Source: Aquibium oceanicum (GTDB taxonomy: Bacteria; Pseudomonadota; Alphaproteobacteria; Rhizobiales; Rhizobiaceae). Taken from it: 64,000 nucleotides of DNA. Below the pieces are notes generated by a model that saw only the letters and a program-made list of their open reading frames with translations, did not search any database and was not told the DNA's origin. Where the stretch lies: the NCBI RefSeq assembly GCF_001889605.1, contig NZ_CP018171.1, forward strand, positions 2,254,501-2,318,500, read 5' to 3'. Below are positions 37,611-48,000 of this stretch, piece by piece. Position numbers and translations under genes: made by a program. Numbering within the stretch: the stretch's first letter is position 1; the number at the start of each line of letters is the position of its first letter.

Positions 37611-38443
37611 GTGAAGGCCCAATCGCGGATTTCTCGGCGGTCCGCAAGGAGTTCACCGTCTCGAAAGGCCTCTTCGACAAGCGCAAGGTCGTCGCGGTCG
37701 ATGGGATCGATCTCGCGCTGGAGGGCAGGGAGAGCGTCGGCATCGTGGGCGAATCCGGCTCCGGCAAGTCGACCGTCGGCCGGCTGCTGCTTGGCCTCAT
37801 TGCGCCGAGCGCGGGCAAGGTGCTGATCGAAGGTCGCGATCTCGCCGCGCTTTCGCGGTCGGAAATGCGCAGCCTCCGGAGCCAAGTCCAGATCGTGTTC
37901 CAGAACCCGCACACCTCGCTGCATCCGAGGATGATGGTGTCGCGCGCGCTGGCCGAGCCGCTGCACATCCAAGGGGGCTTCGGCCGGGATGAAATCGCGG
38001 CGCGCGTGCGGCGGATGGTCGATACGATCGGTCTGCCCCAGAGCTTCCTCGGCCGCTACCCGCACGAACTCTCCGGCGGGCAGAAGCAGCGCATCTGCAT
38101 CGCGAGGGCGCTCATGCTCAATCCCCGCATACTCGTGCTCGACGAGCCGACGTCGGCGCTCGACGTTTCCGTGCAGGCGCAGATCCTCGAATTCCTGCAG
38201 TCGCTCAGGGATGAGTTCGGCCTGACCTACCTTTTCATCTCGCACAATCTGGCCGTCGTGCAGGCGATCTGTTCGCGCGTTCTGGTCATGTATCGCGGAA
38301 AGATCGTCGAACAGGGGCAGACGCGGGAAATCCTGGAAACCCCCAACCACCCCTACACGAAGCGTCTGCTCGCAGCGACCCTGGAGCCTTCGCCGGAAGC
38401 GACCCTGCCGCGGATGAAGGAAGAAGAACCGGCGCCGGTCTAG
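37607..38443 (+). CDS. Dipeptide-type ABC ATPase (DppF-like)
   Basis: A 278-residue ATPase: Walker A GESGSGKST, IVFQNPHTSLHP, signature LSGGQKQRICIARAL, Walker B ILVLDEPTSALD. It lacks the cysteine-bearing C-terminal extension of its partner, ending soon after HPYTKRLLAAT. Second ATPase of the importer. Confidence 0.93.
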   Translation: MSEGPIADFSAVRKEFTVSKGLFDKRKVVAVDGIDLALEGRESVGIVGESGSGKSTVGRLLLGLIAPSAGKVLIEGRDLAALSRSEMRSLRSQVQIVFQNPHTSLHPRMMVSRALAEPLHIQGGFGRDEIAARVRRMVDTIGLPQSFLGRYPHELSGGQKQRICIARALMLNPRILVLDEPTSALDVSVQAQILEFLQSLRDEFGLTYLFISHNLAVVQAICSRVLVMYRGKIVEQGQTREILETPNHPYTKRLLAATLEPSPEATLPRMKEEEPAPV

Positions 38444-38455
38444 ACCTCAATATTC

Positions 38456-38510
38456 GGGAGACGGGACATTCCGCGGCCTCGCCGCGGAGGACAGAGGAGT
38501 CCTGTCTCCC
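38456..38510 (+). promoter_or_regulatory. Highly structured leader before the DadA-like gene
   Basis: GGGAGACGGGA (38456-38466) pairs with TCCTGTCTCCC (38500-38510), an 11-bp stem with one G-U pair. Inside it sits a 7-bp hairpin TCCGCGG/CCGCGGA (38470-38488) and the single-stranded GGACAGAGGAG. No T-run follows; a ribosome site AAAGGG and the ATG come within 20 nt. It could control translation of the oxidase or stabilise the upstream mRNA. No known riboswitch class fits fully. Confidence 0.5.
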
Positions 38511-38529
38511 ATCGAAAGGGAATGGAAGC

Positions 38530-39810
38530 ATGAACCCCAAAGGGGATGGATACCGCGACAACGAGACCATCGCGGTGATCGGCGCCGGGATAATCGGCCT
38601 GTCCGTGGCCTGGAACCTCGTCAAGCGCGGCCGGCGGGTCGTCGTGTACGACCCGAATGAACCGGGCAGTGGATGCTCGGCGGGCAGCGCGGGAGCGCTC
38701 AGCCCGGGCTCGGTGGTTCCGCTGGCCCTGCCGGGACTGCTCGCCTCGGTTCCCGGCATGATGCTCAATCCCGGGGGCGCGCTGCACATACCTGCCAGCT
38801 ATTGGTTGAAGGCCGCCCCCTGGCTCGCTTCCTTCGTCAACCAGGCGCGACCCGCGCGGGTGGCAGAGATCGCGGATTCGCTGGCGCGGCTTTATCGGCC
38901 GACGCTGGAATTTCACGAGGAACTCGCCAGGGAGATAGGGGCTCCGGATCTGATACGACTGACCGGACAACTCCATCTCTACCGGACCCGGCGCCAGTTT
39001 CGGCGCAGCAAGGCCGAGTGGCTGATCCGCGCCGAGCGCGGCGTGGAATACGAAGAACTCGACAGGGCAGGGATCGAATCGCTCGAGCCGATGATCGGGC
39101 CCGATTACCGGATCGGCATCTTCATTCCCAAGGCGGGCATGAGCGTGAACCCGCTGCGATACGCCCAGACGATCGCGCAGGCGCTGGCGCGGGAGGGTGT
39201 CACCTTCTCAAGGTACGCAGTGCGTGATCTCACCGTTGATGGGCGCACGGTAAAGGGTGTGATCACGTCGGAGGGCGAACGGAGCCATTCCGCCGTGGTG
39301 CTTGCCGCCGGCGCCTGGTCGGCCCGCATCCTGCGCAAGCTCGATATCCACGTGCCTCTGGAAACCCAGCGCGGGTACCACGTGGACTTCGTAGGCTCAG
39401 GCATTTCGGTGCAGCGACCGATCGTTCCGGCCGACCGGAAAGTCTTCATCACGCCGGTGGAGACGGGGTTGCGCATCGCCGGCACGGTGGAACTCGCCGG
39501 CCTCGACGCACCGCCGACGGCGCGCCGCGCGCACCTACTGCATAACGACCTCAAAGCCGTGTTCCCCGACGTCCGCGTCGACCAGCCGGAACCGTTCTGG
39601 ATGGGCCACCGCCCATGCCTGCCGGACTCGCTGCCGGTCGTCGGCAGCAGCCGCGATTGGAACTCGCTCCATTTCGCGTTCGGGCATGGACATCTGGGGC
39701 TTTCTGCATCGGCCGTCACCGGAAGCATCATCGGCAAGATCCTGTGCGGCGAACCGGCGTCGATCGACCTCGCCCCGTACAGGATCGAGCGGTTCCAGAA
39801 TTCCCACTAG
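38530..39810 (+). CDS. FAD-dependent D-amino-acid dehydrogenase-like oxidoreductase (DadA-like)
   Basis: A 426-residue DAO-family flavoprotein. The FAD-binding motif IAVIGAGIIGLSVAWNLVKRG is at residues 14-34, with an acidic residue ending the second strand (VVYDPNEPG). GRAHGC-type later motifs are replaced by MGHRPCLPDSLPVVG and FAFGHGHLGLSASAVTG, the usual DadA C-terminal segments. It would oxidise a D-amino or N-substituted amino acid to a 2-oxoacid. Linked by direction to the importer and hydantoinase fusion, it may handle the released amino acid. Confidence 0.88.
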   Translation: MNPKGDGYRDNETIAVIGAGIIGLSVAWNLVKRGRRVVVYDPNEPGSGCSAGSAGALSPGSVVPLALPGLLASVPGMMLNPGGALHIPASYWLKAAPWLASFVNQARPARVAEIADSLARLYRPTLEFHEELAREIGAPDLIRLTGQLHLYRTRRQFRRSKAEWLIRAERGVEYEELDRAGIESLEPMIGPDYRIGIFIPKAGMSVNPLRYAQTIAQALAREGVTFSRYAVRDLTVDGRTVKGVITSEGERSHSAVVLAAGAWSARILRKLDIHVPLETQRGYHVDFVGSGISVQRPIVPADRKVFITPVETGLRIAGTVELAGLDAPPTARRAHLLHNDLKAVFPDVRVDQPEPFWMGHRPCLPDSLPVVGSSRDWNSLHFAFGHGHLGLSASAVTGSIIGKILCGEPASIDLAPYRIERFQNSH

Positions 39811-39998
39811 CCCTTTTCGCGTAACCGACGCGGAGCGGATGCGACCCGATCGTCAGTCGTTGACGCCCGAGGCGTGTCGTGCGGCGACGTAGCCGAAGGT
39901 GACGGCGGGGCCGAGCGTGATGCCGGGCAACGAGCGCTATGCGCGCACCCAGGAACGACCAAAGGTGATTCAGCGGCCGAATTCGGTCACGGGCGCCT

Positions 39999-40181
39999 TC
40001 AATCCATCCCCCGCACGCCGGTCGTGGAATTCCCCTGCACAGGCGTCTTCTGCACCTTTCCAGCGCGGGTTTCAGTCCGCTGACGGGGTGAGGTTGATGG
40101 GCGGTGGGGCATGTTGCCCCAGGGGGGCCACAGGGCCGACTTCTTGGCGGCTCGTGCGGACTGGGTGGGGAGCGTGGTCAT
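39999..40181 (-). CDS. Possible small protein, 60 aa (start and frame uncertain)
   Basis: A perfect AGGAGG (40194-40189) is followed by ATGTATG, giving two overlapping start codons in different frames. The ATG at 40181 (spacing 7) opens a 60-residue basic frame with ALWPPWGNMPHRPS; the ATG at 40185 (spacing 3) opens a 37-residue proline/histidine-rich frame ending at 40072. The ribosome site is the main evidence; neither peptide is recognised. The rest of 39811-40274 holds an inverted repeat (40223-40236) and nothing else convincing. Confidence 0.35.
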   Translation of the reverse strand: MTTLPTQSARAAKKSALWPPWGNMPHRPSTSPRQRTETRAGKVQKTPVQGNSTTGVRGMD

Positions 40182-40222
40182 ACATCGTCCTCCTCTGACG
40201 CATGACCAACAAATCGCAAACG

Positions 40223-40236
40223 AATTCGTTCGAATT
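40223..40236. promoter_or_regulatory. Inverted repeat AATTCG-TT-CGAATT
   Basis: A perfect 6+2+6 palindrome about 40 bp upstream of the possible small gene at 40181 and 38 bp downstream of the rlmB stop. Its size and AT-rich centre suit a dimeric repressor site. Confidence 0.4.
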
Positions 40237-40274
40237 GTAACGATCACGATCACGAGTGCGCGATGGCGCTTTCG

Positions 40275-41123
40275 TCAGGCCGGGCGGTCGAGGAACCTCC
40301 GCGCCGCGTAGAGCGCCACCGCGGCCGCGTTGGAGACGTTGAGGGAGCGTATGGCGCCAGGCAAGTCGAGCCGTACGAGAACCGACACGGTCTCACGGGT
40401 CTTCTGGCGCAGTCCCTTGCCTTCCGCCCCCAGGACGAGCGCGATGCGATCGCCCTGGAAGGAGGTTTCGACTTGCTCCGGAGCTTCGGAATCCAGACCG
40501 ACGGTCCTGAAGCCGGCCGCATGGATTTCGTCGAGTGCGGCGGCGAGGTTGCGCACCTCGATCAGGTCGATGTGTTCGAGTGCGCCGGACGCGGCCTTCG
40601 CCAGCACGCCCGATTCGGATGGGCTGTGGCGCTGGGTCGTGATGAGCGCGCCGGCTCCGAAGGCGACCGCCGAACGGATGATGGCGCCCACATTGTGCGG
40701 ATCCGTGACCTGGTCGAGCACGAGCACCAGAGGGGTGCCGCCGAGCGCGCCGAGCGCCTTGGGCACCAGCGGACGAGCCTCGATCATCGCTCCCTGATGA
40801 ACGGCCTCTCCGCCGAGAATCCGGTCGATCTCGCGCGGCTCGACGATCGCGACCGGGAAGGGCAGGGCGTCGGGATCCCCGGGTGCCAGCCGGTCGAGAG
40901 CGTTGCGCGTGACGACGAGGCGCGCGATCTTGCGGCGCGGGTTGTCGATCGCGGCACGCACGGTGTGAAGCCCGTAGAGGCGCACGAGGCCGTCAGGCGC
41001 GGGCTCGCCCTCGGCCGCGTTTCGCGGGCGCGGCTGCGGTCCGCGGTTCTGGTCGCGGTGCGCGCGGCGAAGCCGGGCATAGTGGCTGTCTTTCGGCGTT
41101 CCGGAGTTTTGATCGTCGCTCAT
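40275..41123 (-). CDS. rlmB: 23S rRNA (guanosine-2'-O-)-methyltransferase RlmB (TrmH/SpoU family)
   Basis: A 282-residue SPOUT methyltransferase. The N-terminal substrate-binding domain starts at VRLYGLHTVRAAID after a basic, disordered 45-residue leader. The three SpoU motifs are LVLVLDQVTDPHNVGAIIRSA, LVLGAEGKGL and LPGAIRSLNVSNAAAVALYA (the knot). It methylates G2251 of 23S rRNA in E. coli. It diverges from tRNA-Tyr. Confidence 0.93.
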   Translation of the reverse strand: MSDDQNSGTPKDSHYARLRRAHRDQNRGPQPRPRNAAEGEPAPDGLVRLYGLHTVRAAIDNPRRKIARLVVTRNALDRLAPGDPDALPFPVAIVEPREIDRILGGEAVHQGAMIEARPLVPKALGALGGTPLVLVLDQVTDPHNVGAIIRSAVAFGAGALITTQRHSPSESGVLAKAASGALEHIDLIEVRNLAAALDEIHAAGFRTVGLDSEAPEQVETSFQGDRIALVLGAEGKGLRQKTRETVSVLVRLDLPGAIRSLNVSNAAAVALYAARRFLDRPA

Positions 41124-41352
41124 GGGGGCTGTATAGCGTCGCGGCGGCCGGAAGGATACGGGGCCTGCGCCGGTTCGCGAACAGCTGGCCGAGACCGGCC
41201 GAAGAAGCGCTGCGACGGATGCCGAAATCGGGCGCGGTTCCGGTTGACACGCCCGGAGGCAGTCGCCATAAGGCCCTCGCGGAGTTCGGAGGCCATTCGA
41301 TGGCCGCCCGGATTGCGGAATTGCCTCGTATGCATGGCTCCGGATCGCGTCT

Positions 41353-41437
41353 GGAGGGGTGTCCGAGTGGTTAAAGGAGACGGACTGTAAATCCGTTGGC
41401 TCAGCCTACGCTGGTTCGAATCCAGCCCCCTCCACCA
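41353..41437 (+). tRNA. tRNA-Tyr (GTA)
   Basis: An 85-nt class II tRNA with a long variable arm: acceptor GGAGGGG/CCCCTCC, anticodon loop CTGTAAA (GTA), T arm CTGGTTCGAATCCAG, encoded CCA. Confidence 0.97.
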
Positions 41438-42066
41438 CCGCGACCTGGAAGCTGAGCAGACGACCCGGCCGGATACCGGCCGATCGGCACCTCTTACACC
41501 AAACCTGTCAGGAACGTTCGCGGTCTCGCCGGAGTGCGCGATCCCCATCCACACCGCGAGCGAACTCTTCGCCAAGACCTTCATCCGCAACGATGAACCT
41601 TTCGGTGCGGCGGCAATCGAGTGTCTTCATGGCTGCCTGCGAGGAACGGTCGAATGTCCGAAACCTCGTTAAGGATTGCTTAGAGACTCGTCTGATAGAG
41701 GTTCTACCAAGGACTCCGTCCAAGGTGCCGCAAAACCGGCCTCCTGCCGACGGAAGCGGGTGAAGCGGTACCGAACGGGAAGGTGCCGTTGCTTCAAGAG
41801 GCGGGGAAGCGGGGTGCGGCAGCGCCCCGGTCGCATGATGCTACCTCCAGCGCCCAGGCTCCTGCGAGAGGGCCATGTTCACGCAAAAATCTGTTGCGTC
41901 CGAAAGGACGCCCGAACGGTAAGCACGATTTCATCGAGGCTTCCGCGCGGATGATTTCGCCGGACGGCGCCTCGTGCGCCCGGTCTATCGGGCGGGCGCC
42001 GAACCCCCTGGGGGCCTCGCCGGCGAAGCAATGACGTGTGTCGCCGGCTCGATAAGGGTGCCCAGT
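41438..42066. other. Gene-poor spacer upstream of the repeat-protein gene
   Basis: 629 bp without a convincing gene. ORFs here either read through tRNA-Tyr or lack ribosome sites. The last part holds an 8-bp perfect hairpin (42019-42048) immediately before the giant repeat gene. Confidence 0.6.
42019..42048 (+). promoter_or_regulatory. Leader hairpin of the octapeptide-repeat gene
   Basis: GCCGGCGA (42019-42026) pairs with TCGCCGGC (42041-42048), a perfect 8-bp stem with a 14-nt loop. AAGGG (42054-42058) and the ATG (42067) follow directly. It lies in the likely 5' untranslated region; function unknown. Confidence 0.45.
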
Positions 42067-45000
42067 ATGACTTCGATCGTCTCGTCTCTGTCCGTCGCTC
42101 AGATCCGGACCCTGTCGACCTCAACCATCACATCGCTGACGCCCGAGGACATGGAGGCATTGAGTACCTCCCAGGTCGGCGCGCTCACCGCGCAGCAGGT
42201 CGCGGCGATCGAGGTGGAAGACTTCGAAGCCCTGAGCACGGACCAGCTCGGATCCATCTCGTCGAGTTCGATCAAGGGCCTCACCACCGACCAGCTCGCC
42301 GCGCTCGATACGGCGCGCATCGAGGCGCTCGGCAAGGAACAGATCGCTGCGCTGACCACCACGCAGCTCGAGGCGCTGAGCACCGACCAGATCGGCGACC
42401 TCGACGCCGAGCAGATCGGTGCGCTTGCATCGTCGCAGGTGGCAGTGCTCGGTGCCGACGACATCGCCGAATTCTCCGCCGACGAGATCGCAGCCATCAG
42501 CGTCAAGGCGATCGCCGGTCTCTCCACCGACGCCGTGGCCGCGCTGACGACCGATCAGCTCGGCGCTCTCACCACCGCCCAGGTTGCCGCCATGTCGGCC
42601 AGCCAGGTCGGCGCGCTGACGACCGACCAGATCGGAGATCTCTCGACCGACCAGATCGGCGCACTGAGCTCCGCCCAGGTCTCCGTGCTGAGCACCGACC
42701 AGATTGGCGCGCTGACGACCGACCAGGTCGCGGCACTGAGCGTCAAGGCGGTGACCGGCCTCAAGGCGACGCAGATCGAGGCTCTGAGCACCGATCAGGT
42801 CGGCGCGCTCACCGTCAACCAGGTGAAGGTGCTCGGTTCGGCCCAGGTCGCCGCACTCGGCGCCGACGACATCGCGGAATTCTCGGCCGACCAGATCGCC
42901 GCCATCAGCACCAAGGCGATTGCCGGCCTTTCCACCGATGCCGTGGCGGCATTGACGACCGACCAGCTCGGCGCGCTGTCGAAAACTCAGGTCGCGGCAC
43001 TGAAGACCACGCAGGTCGCGGCGTTGACGACCGACCAGATCGGCGACCTCTCGGCCGATCAGGTCAGCGCGTTGACCTCCGCCCAGGTTTCCGCCCTAAC
43101 GACGGATCAGTTAGGCGCTCTCACGACCGATCAGGTCGCGGCACTGAGCGCCAAGGCGGTGACCGGCCTCAAGACAGCGCAGATCGAGGCTCTGAGCACC
43201 GATCAGGTCGGCGCGTTGACGACCGCCCAGATCGGCGCGCTGAGCGCCACGCAAATCGGCGCGCTCGGCGCCGACGACATCGGCGAGTTCTCCACCGACC
43301 AGATCGGTGCCATCAGCGCCAAATCCATCTCGGGCCTGTCGACGGACGCCGTAGCGGCGCTGACGACCGACCAACTCGGCGCGGTGACGACCAGCCAGAT
43401 CGCGCAGCTCAAGACCACGCAGGTCGCGGCATTGACGACCGACCAGATCGGTGATCTGTCGACCGACCAGATCGGCGCGATGACGGCCGCGCAGATCGGC
43501 GCATTGACGCAAGACCAGATCGGCGCGCTGACCACCGATCAGGTGGGTGCGATCGGCGCCAAGGCGGTCTCCGGCCTGACCGCGACCCAGATCGGCGCCA
43601 TGAGCACCGACCAGCTCGCGGCGCTGGACACCAGCCAGGCCGGTGCCTTGAGTTCAGCCCAGATCGGCGCGCTCGGCGCCGACGACATTGCCGAGTTCTC
43701 GACGGAGGAGATCGCCGCGATCAGCACCAAGGCGATCGCCGGCCTCTCGACCGACGCAGTCGCGGCGTTGACGACCGACCAGCTCGGCGCGCTTACCAAG
43801 GGCCAGATTGCCGCCATGTCGGGCAGTCAGATCGCGGCCCTCACGACGGACCAGCTTGGCGATCTGTCGACCGACCAGATTTCCGCGCTGACGGCGACGC
43901 AGGTTTCCTCCATGACGACCGACCAGCTCGGAGCCCTGACCACCGATCAGGTTGCGGCATTGAGCGCCAAGGCGGTGACCGGCCTGACGGCCACGCAGGT
44001 CGGTGCCCTGACCACCGATCAGGTCGGCGCGCTCACCACGGCGCAGGTCGGCGCGCTGAACACGGCGCAGATCGGCGCGCTGGGCGCCGATGACATCGGA
44101 GAATTCTCCGTCGACCAGATTGCCGCCATCAGCACCAAAGCCATTGCCGGTCTGTCGACGGACGCGGTTGCCGCTTTGACGACCGACCAGCTGGGCGCGG
44201 TTTCCAAGGCCCAGGTCGCGGCGCTGAAGACGACGCAAGTCGCTGCCCTGACGACCGACCAGATCGGCGATCTCTCGACCGATCAGGTCAGTGCGCTGAC
44301 GGCACCGCAGGTCGCCGTCATGACGACGGATCAGATCGGCGCACTCACGACCGACCAGGTCGCGGCGCTGAGCACCAAGGCGGTCACCGGCCTCAAGACG
44401 GCACAAATCGAGGCGCTGAGCACCGACCAGGCCGGCGCCCTCACCACGAGCCAGATCGGCGCCTTGAACTCCGCTCAACTCGGCGCGCTGGGCGCCGACG
44501 ACATCGGTGGATTCTCCACTGACCAGATCGCCGCCATCAGCGCCAAGGCGATCGCCGGTCTGTCGACCGACGCGGTTGCGGCGCTGACGACTGACCAGCT
44601 CGGCGCCCTCACGAAGGGCCAGATCGCCGGCATGAAGGCAAGCCAGATCGCTGCGCTCACGACGGATCAGATCGGCGATCTCTCGACCGACCAGGTGAGC
44701 GCGCTTTCGGCCGCGCAGGCTTCCGCGCTGACGACGGACCAGATCGGTGCGTTGACGACGGATCAGGTGGCGGCTCTGAGCACCAAGGCCGTGGCCGGCC
44801 TCAAGACGGCGCAGATCGAAGCGCTGAGCACCGACCAGGCAGGGGCGCTGACGACGGGCCAGATCGGTGCGCTGAATGCCGCGCAGATCGGCGCGCTCGG
44901 GGCGGATGACATCGGTGAATTCTCCACCGACCAGATTGCCGCCATCAGCACAAAGGCGGTCGCGGGTCTGTCGACCGACGCGGTTGCCGCTTTGACGACG

Positions 45001-48000
45001 GACCAGCTCGGCGCACTGAGCAAGGCTCAGGTCGCGGCGCTGAAGACCACCCAGGTCGCCGCGCTGACCACTGACCAGATCGGGGATCTCTCGACCGACC
45101 AGGTGAGCGCGCTGACGGCGGCGCAGGTCTCGGCGCTGACGACGGACCAGATCGGCGCCCTGACGACCGACCAGGTCGCGGCACTGAGCTCCAAGGCCGT
45201 CACGGGCCTGACGGCCACCCAGGTCGGAGCCCTGACCACCGATCAAGCCGGCGCGCTGACGACGGCGCAGATTGGCGCGCTCAACGCCACGCAGGTGGGC
45301 GCGCTGGGCGCCGACGACATTGGTGTACTCTCCACCGACCAGATCGCGGCAATCAGCACCAAGGCGATTGCCGGCATGTCGACCGACGCGGTTGCCGCGC
45401 TGACGACAGATCAGCTCGGCGCGGTTTCCAAGGCCCAGATCGCGGCGCTGAAGACCACGCAGGTTGCCGCGCTGACGACGGACCAGATCGGCGACCTCTC
45501 CACCGATCAGGTGAGCGCGCTGACGGCGCCGCAGGTCGCGGCGCTGAGCGACGAACAGATCGGCGCCTTGACCACCGATCAGGTGGCGGCCCTGTCGACC
45601 AAGGCGGTGACCGGGCTGAAGACCACGCAGGTCGCGGCGCTCAGCGCCGACCAGGCAGCGGCGCTGACCACGAGCCAAGTTGGAGCGTTGAACGCGGCCC
45701 AGATCGGCGCACTTGGCGCCGACGACATTGGTGGATTCTCCACGGACCAGATCGCGGCCATCAGCACCAAGGCGATCGCCGGCCTTTCGACCGACGCGGT
45801 TGCCGCGCTGACGACGGATCAGCTCGGCGCATTGTCGAAAGGCCAGGTCGCGGCTCTGAAGACCACGCAGGTGGCGGCGCTGACGACGGATCAGATCGGC
45901 GATCTCTCGACCGATCAGGTGAGCGCGCTGACCTCGGCGCAAGTCGCAGCTCTCACCGACGAACAGATCGGCGCGGTGACCACCGACCAGATCGCAGCTC
46001 TGACCGCCAAGGCCATAACGGGCCTGAAGACCACGCAGGTTGCGGCGATGAGCACCGATCAGGTGGGCGCGCTGACCACCAGCCAGATCGGCGCCCTGAA
46101 CGCGGCCCAGATCGGGGCGCTCGGAGCCGATGACGTCGGCGGGCTCTCAACTGATCAGATCGCCGCGATCAACAGCAAATCCGTCTCCGGCCTCTCGACC
46201 GACGCCGTTGCGGCGCTGACAACCGACCAGCTCGGCGCGGTGACGACCAGCCAGATCGCGCAGCTGAAGACGACGCAGGTGGCAGCACTCACCACCGACC
46301 AGATCGGCGATCTCTCGACCGACCAGATCGGCGCGATGACCGCCGCGCAGATCGGCGCCTTGACGGAAGACCAGATCGGTGCGCTGACCACCGACCAGGT
46401 CGGGGCGATCAGCGCCAAGGCGGTGACGGGCCTCACTGCGACCCAGATTGGCGCCATGAGCACCGACCAGCTCGCGGCGGTCGATACCAGCCAGACGGGC
46501 GCCCTGAGTTCGGTCCAGATCGGCGCGCTCGGCGCGGATGACATCGTCGAGTTCTCCACCGAGGAGATCGCAGCCATCAGCACCAAGGCAATCGCGGGCC
46601 TGACCAACGATGCCGTAGCGGCGCTGACGACCGACCAGCTCGGCGCTCTGACCACCGGCCAGATCGCGGCCATGAAGGGGTCGCAGATCGCCGCCCTGAC
46701 CACCGACCAGCTCGGCGATCTCTCGACCGACCAGATCGGGGCACTGACGGCGGCGCAGGTCTCCTCCATGACGACGGACCAGATCGGGGCGCTGACGACG
46801 GACCATGTCGAAGCTCTCAGCACCAAGGCCGTGACCGGGCTGACGGCCACGCAGATCGGGGCGATGAGCACCGACCAGATGGGCGCCCTGACGGCCCAGC
46901 AGGTCGGCGCCCTGAGCGGAACGCAGATCGCCGCCATCGGGGCCGATGACATCGCGGAGTTCTCGACTGAGGACATCGCGGCCGCCAGCACCAAGGCCAT
47001 CACCGGCCTGTCGACCGCCGCCGTGGCTGCTTTGACGACGGACCAAATCGGCGCGCTGACGACCGGGCAGGTCGCCGCGCTGACGGGCAACCAGGTCGCC
47101 GCGCTGACGACGGACCAGATCGGCGATCTCTCGACGGATCAGGTCGGCGCGCTGACCGCCACCCAGGTCTCGGCACTGACCACCGATCAGCTCGGTGCGC
47201 TCACCACCGATCAGGTCGCGGCTCTCAGCACCAAGGCCGTGGCCGGCCTCAAGACCGCGCAGCTCGAGGCCCTGAGCACCGACCAGGTCGGCGCCTTGAC
47301 GACGGGCCAGGTCGGCGCGCTCAGCGCCTCGCAACTCGGTGCGCTCGGAGCCGATGACATCGGGGAGTTCTCCACCGATCAGATCGCCGCCATCGGTATC
47401 AAGTCGATCTCCGGCCTGTCGACCGACGCAGTCGCTGCGTTGACGACCGACCAACTCGGCGCGCTGACGACCGGGCAGGTCGCTGCGCTCACGGGCGGCC
47501 AGGTCGCGGCCCTGACGACCGACCAGATCGGAGACCTGTCGACCGACCAGGCCGGCGCTCTGACCTCAACCCAGGTCGGGGCCATGACCACAGACCAGAT
47601 CGGAGCGCTCACCACCGATCAGGTGGCGGCGCTCAGCGTGAAAGCCGTGGCCGGTCTGAAAGCCGCACAGGTCGAAGCCCTTAGCACCGACCAGGTCGGC
47701 GCGCTGACGACGGCCCAGATCGGCGCGTTCAGTGCCGCCCAGATCGGAGCGCTCGGCGCCGACGACGCGGCCGAACTCTCCACCGACGCGATCGCCGCGA
47801 TCAAGGCCGACGCTTTCGCCGGCCTGTCGACCGATGCTGTGGCCGCGCTGACGACCGACCAGCTCGGCGCGGTCACCGCGGCACAGGTCGGCGCCATGAA
47901 GACCACCCAGGTCGCCGCGCTGACGACGGACCAGATCGGCGCTCTCTCCGTCGGTCAGGTCGGCGCGCTGAAGGCCGCTCAGGTCGCTGCGTTGACCACC

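Noticed and set aside
38456-38510. Glycine riboswitch before the DadA-like gene (GGACAGAG motif present)
   Set aside because: The conserved CCGAAGG and ACTCTCAGG segments of the glycine aptamer are missing and the stem order differs.
41120-41590. 156-aa minus ORF across tRNA-Tyr
   Set aside because: It is the antisense of the tRNA, a known source of false proteins (GLDSNQRRLSQR-type sequence).
43654-47454. Long minus-strand ORFs (over 400-760 codons) inside the repeat gene
   Set aside because: They are shadows: the repeat codons contain almost no reverse-strand stops. The + frame has the ribosome site, a natural start and perfect octad periodicity.
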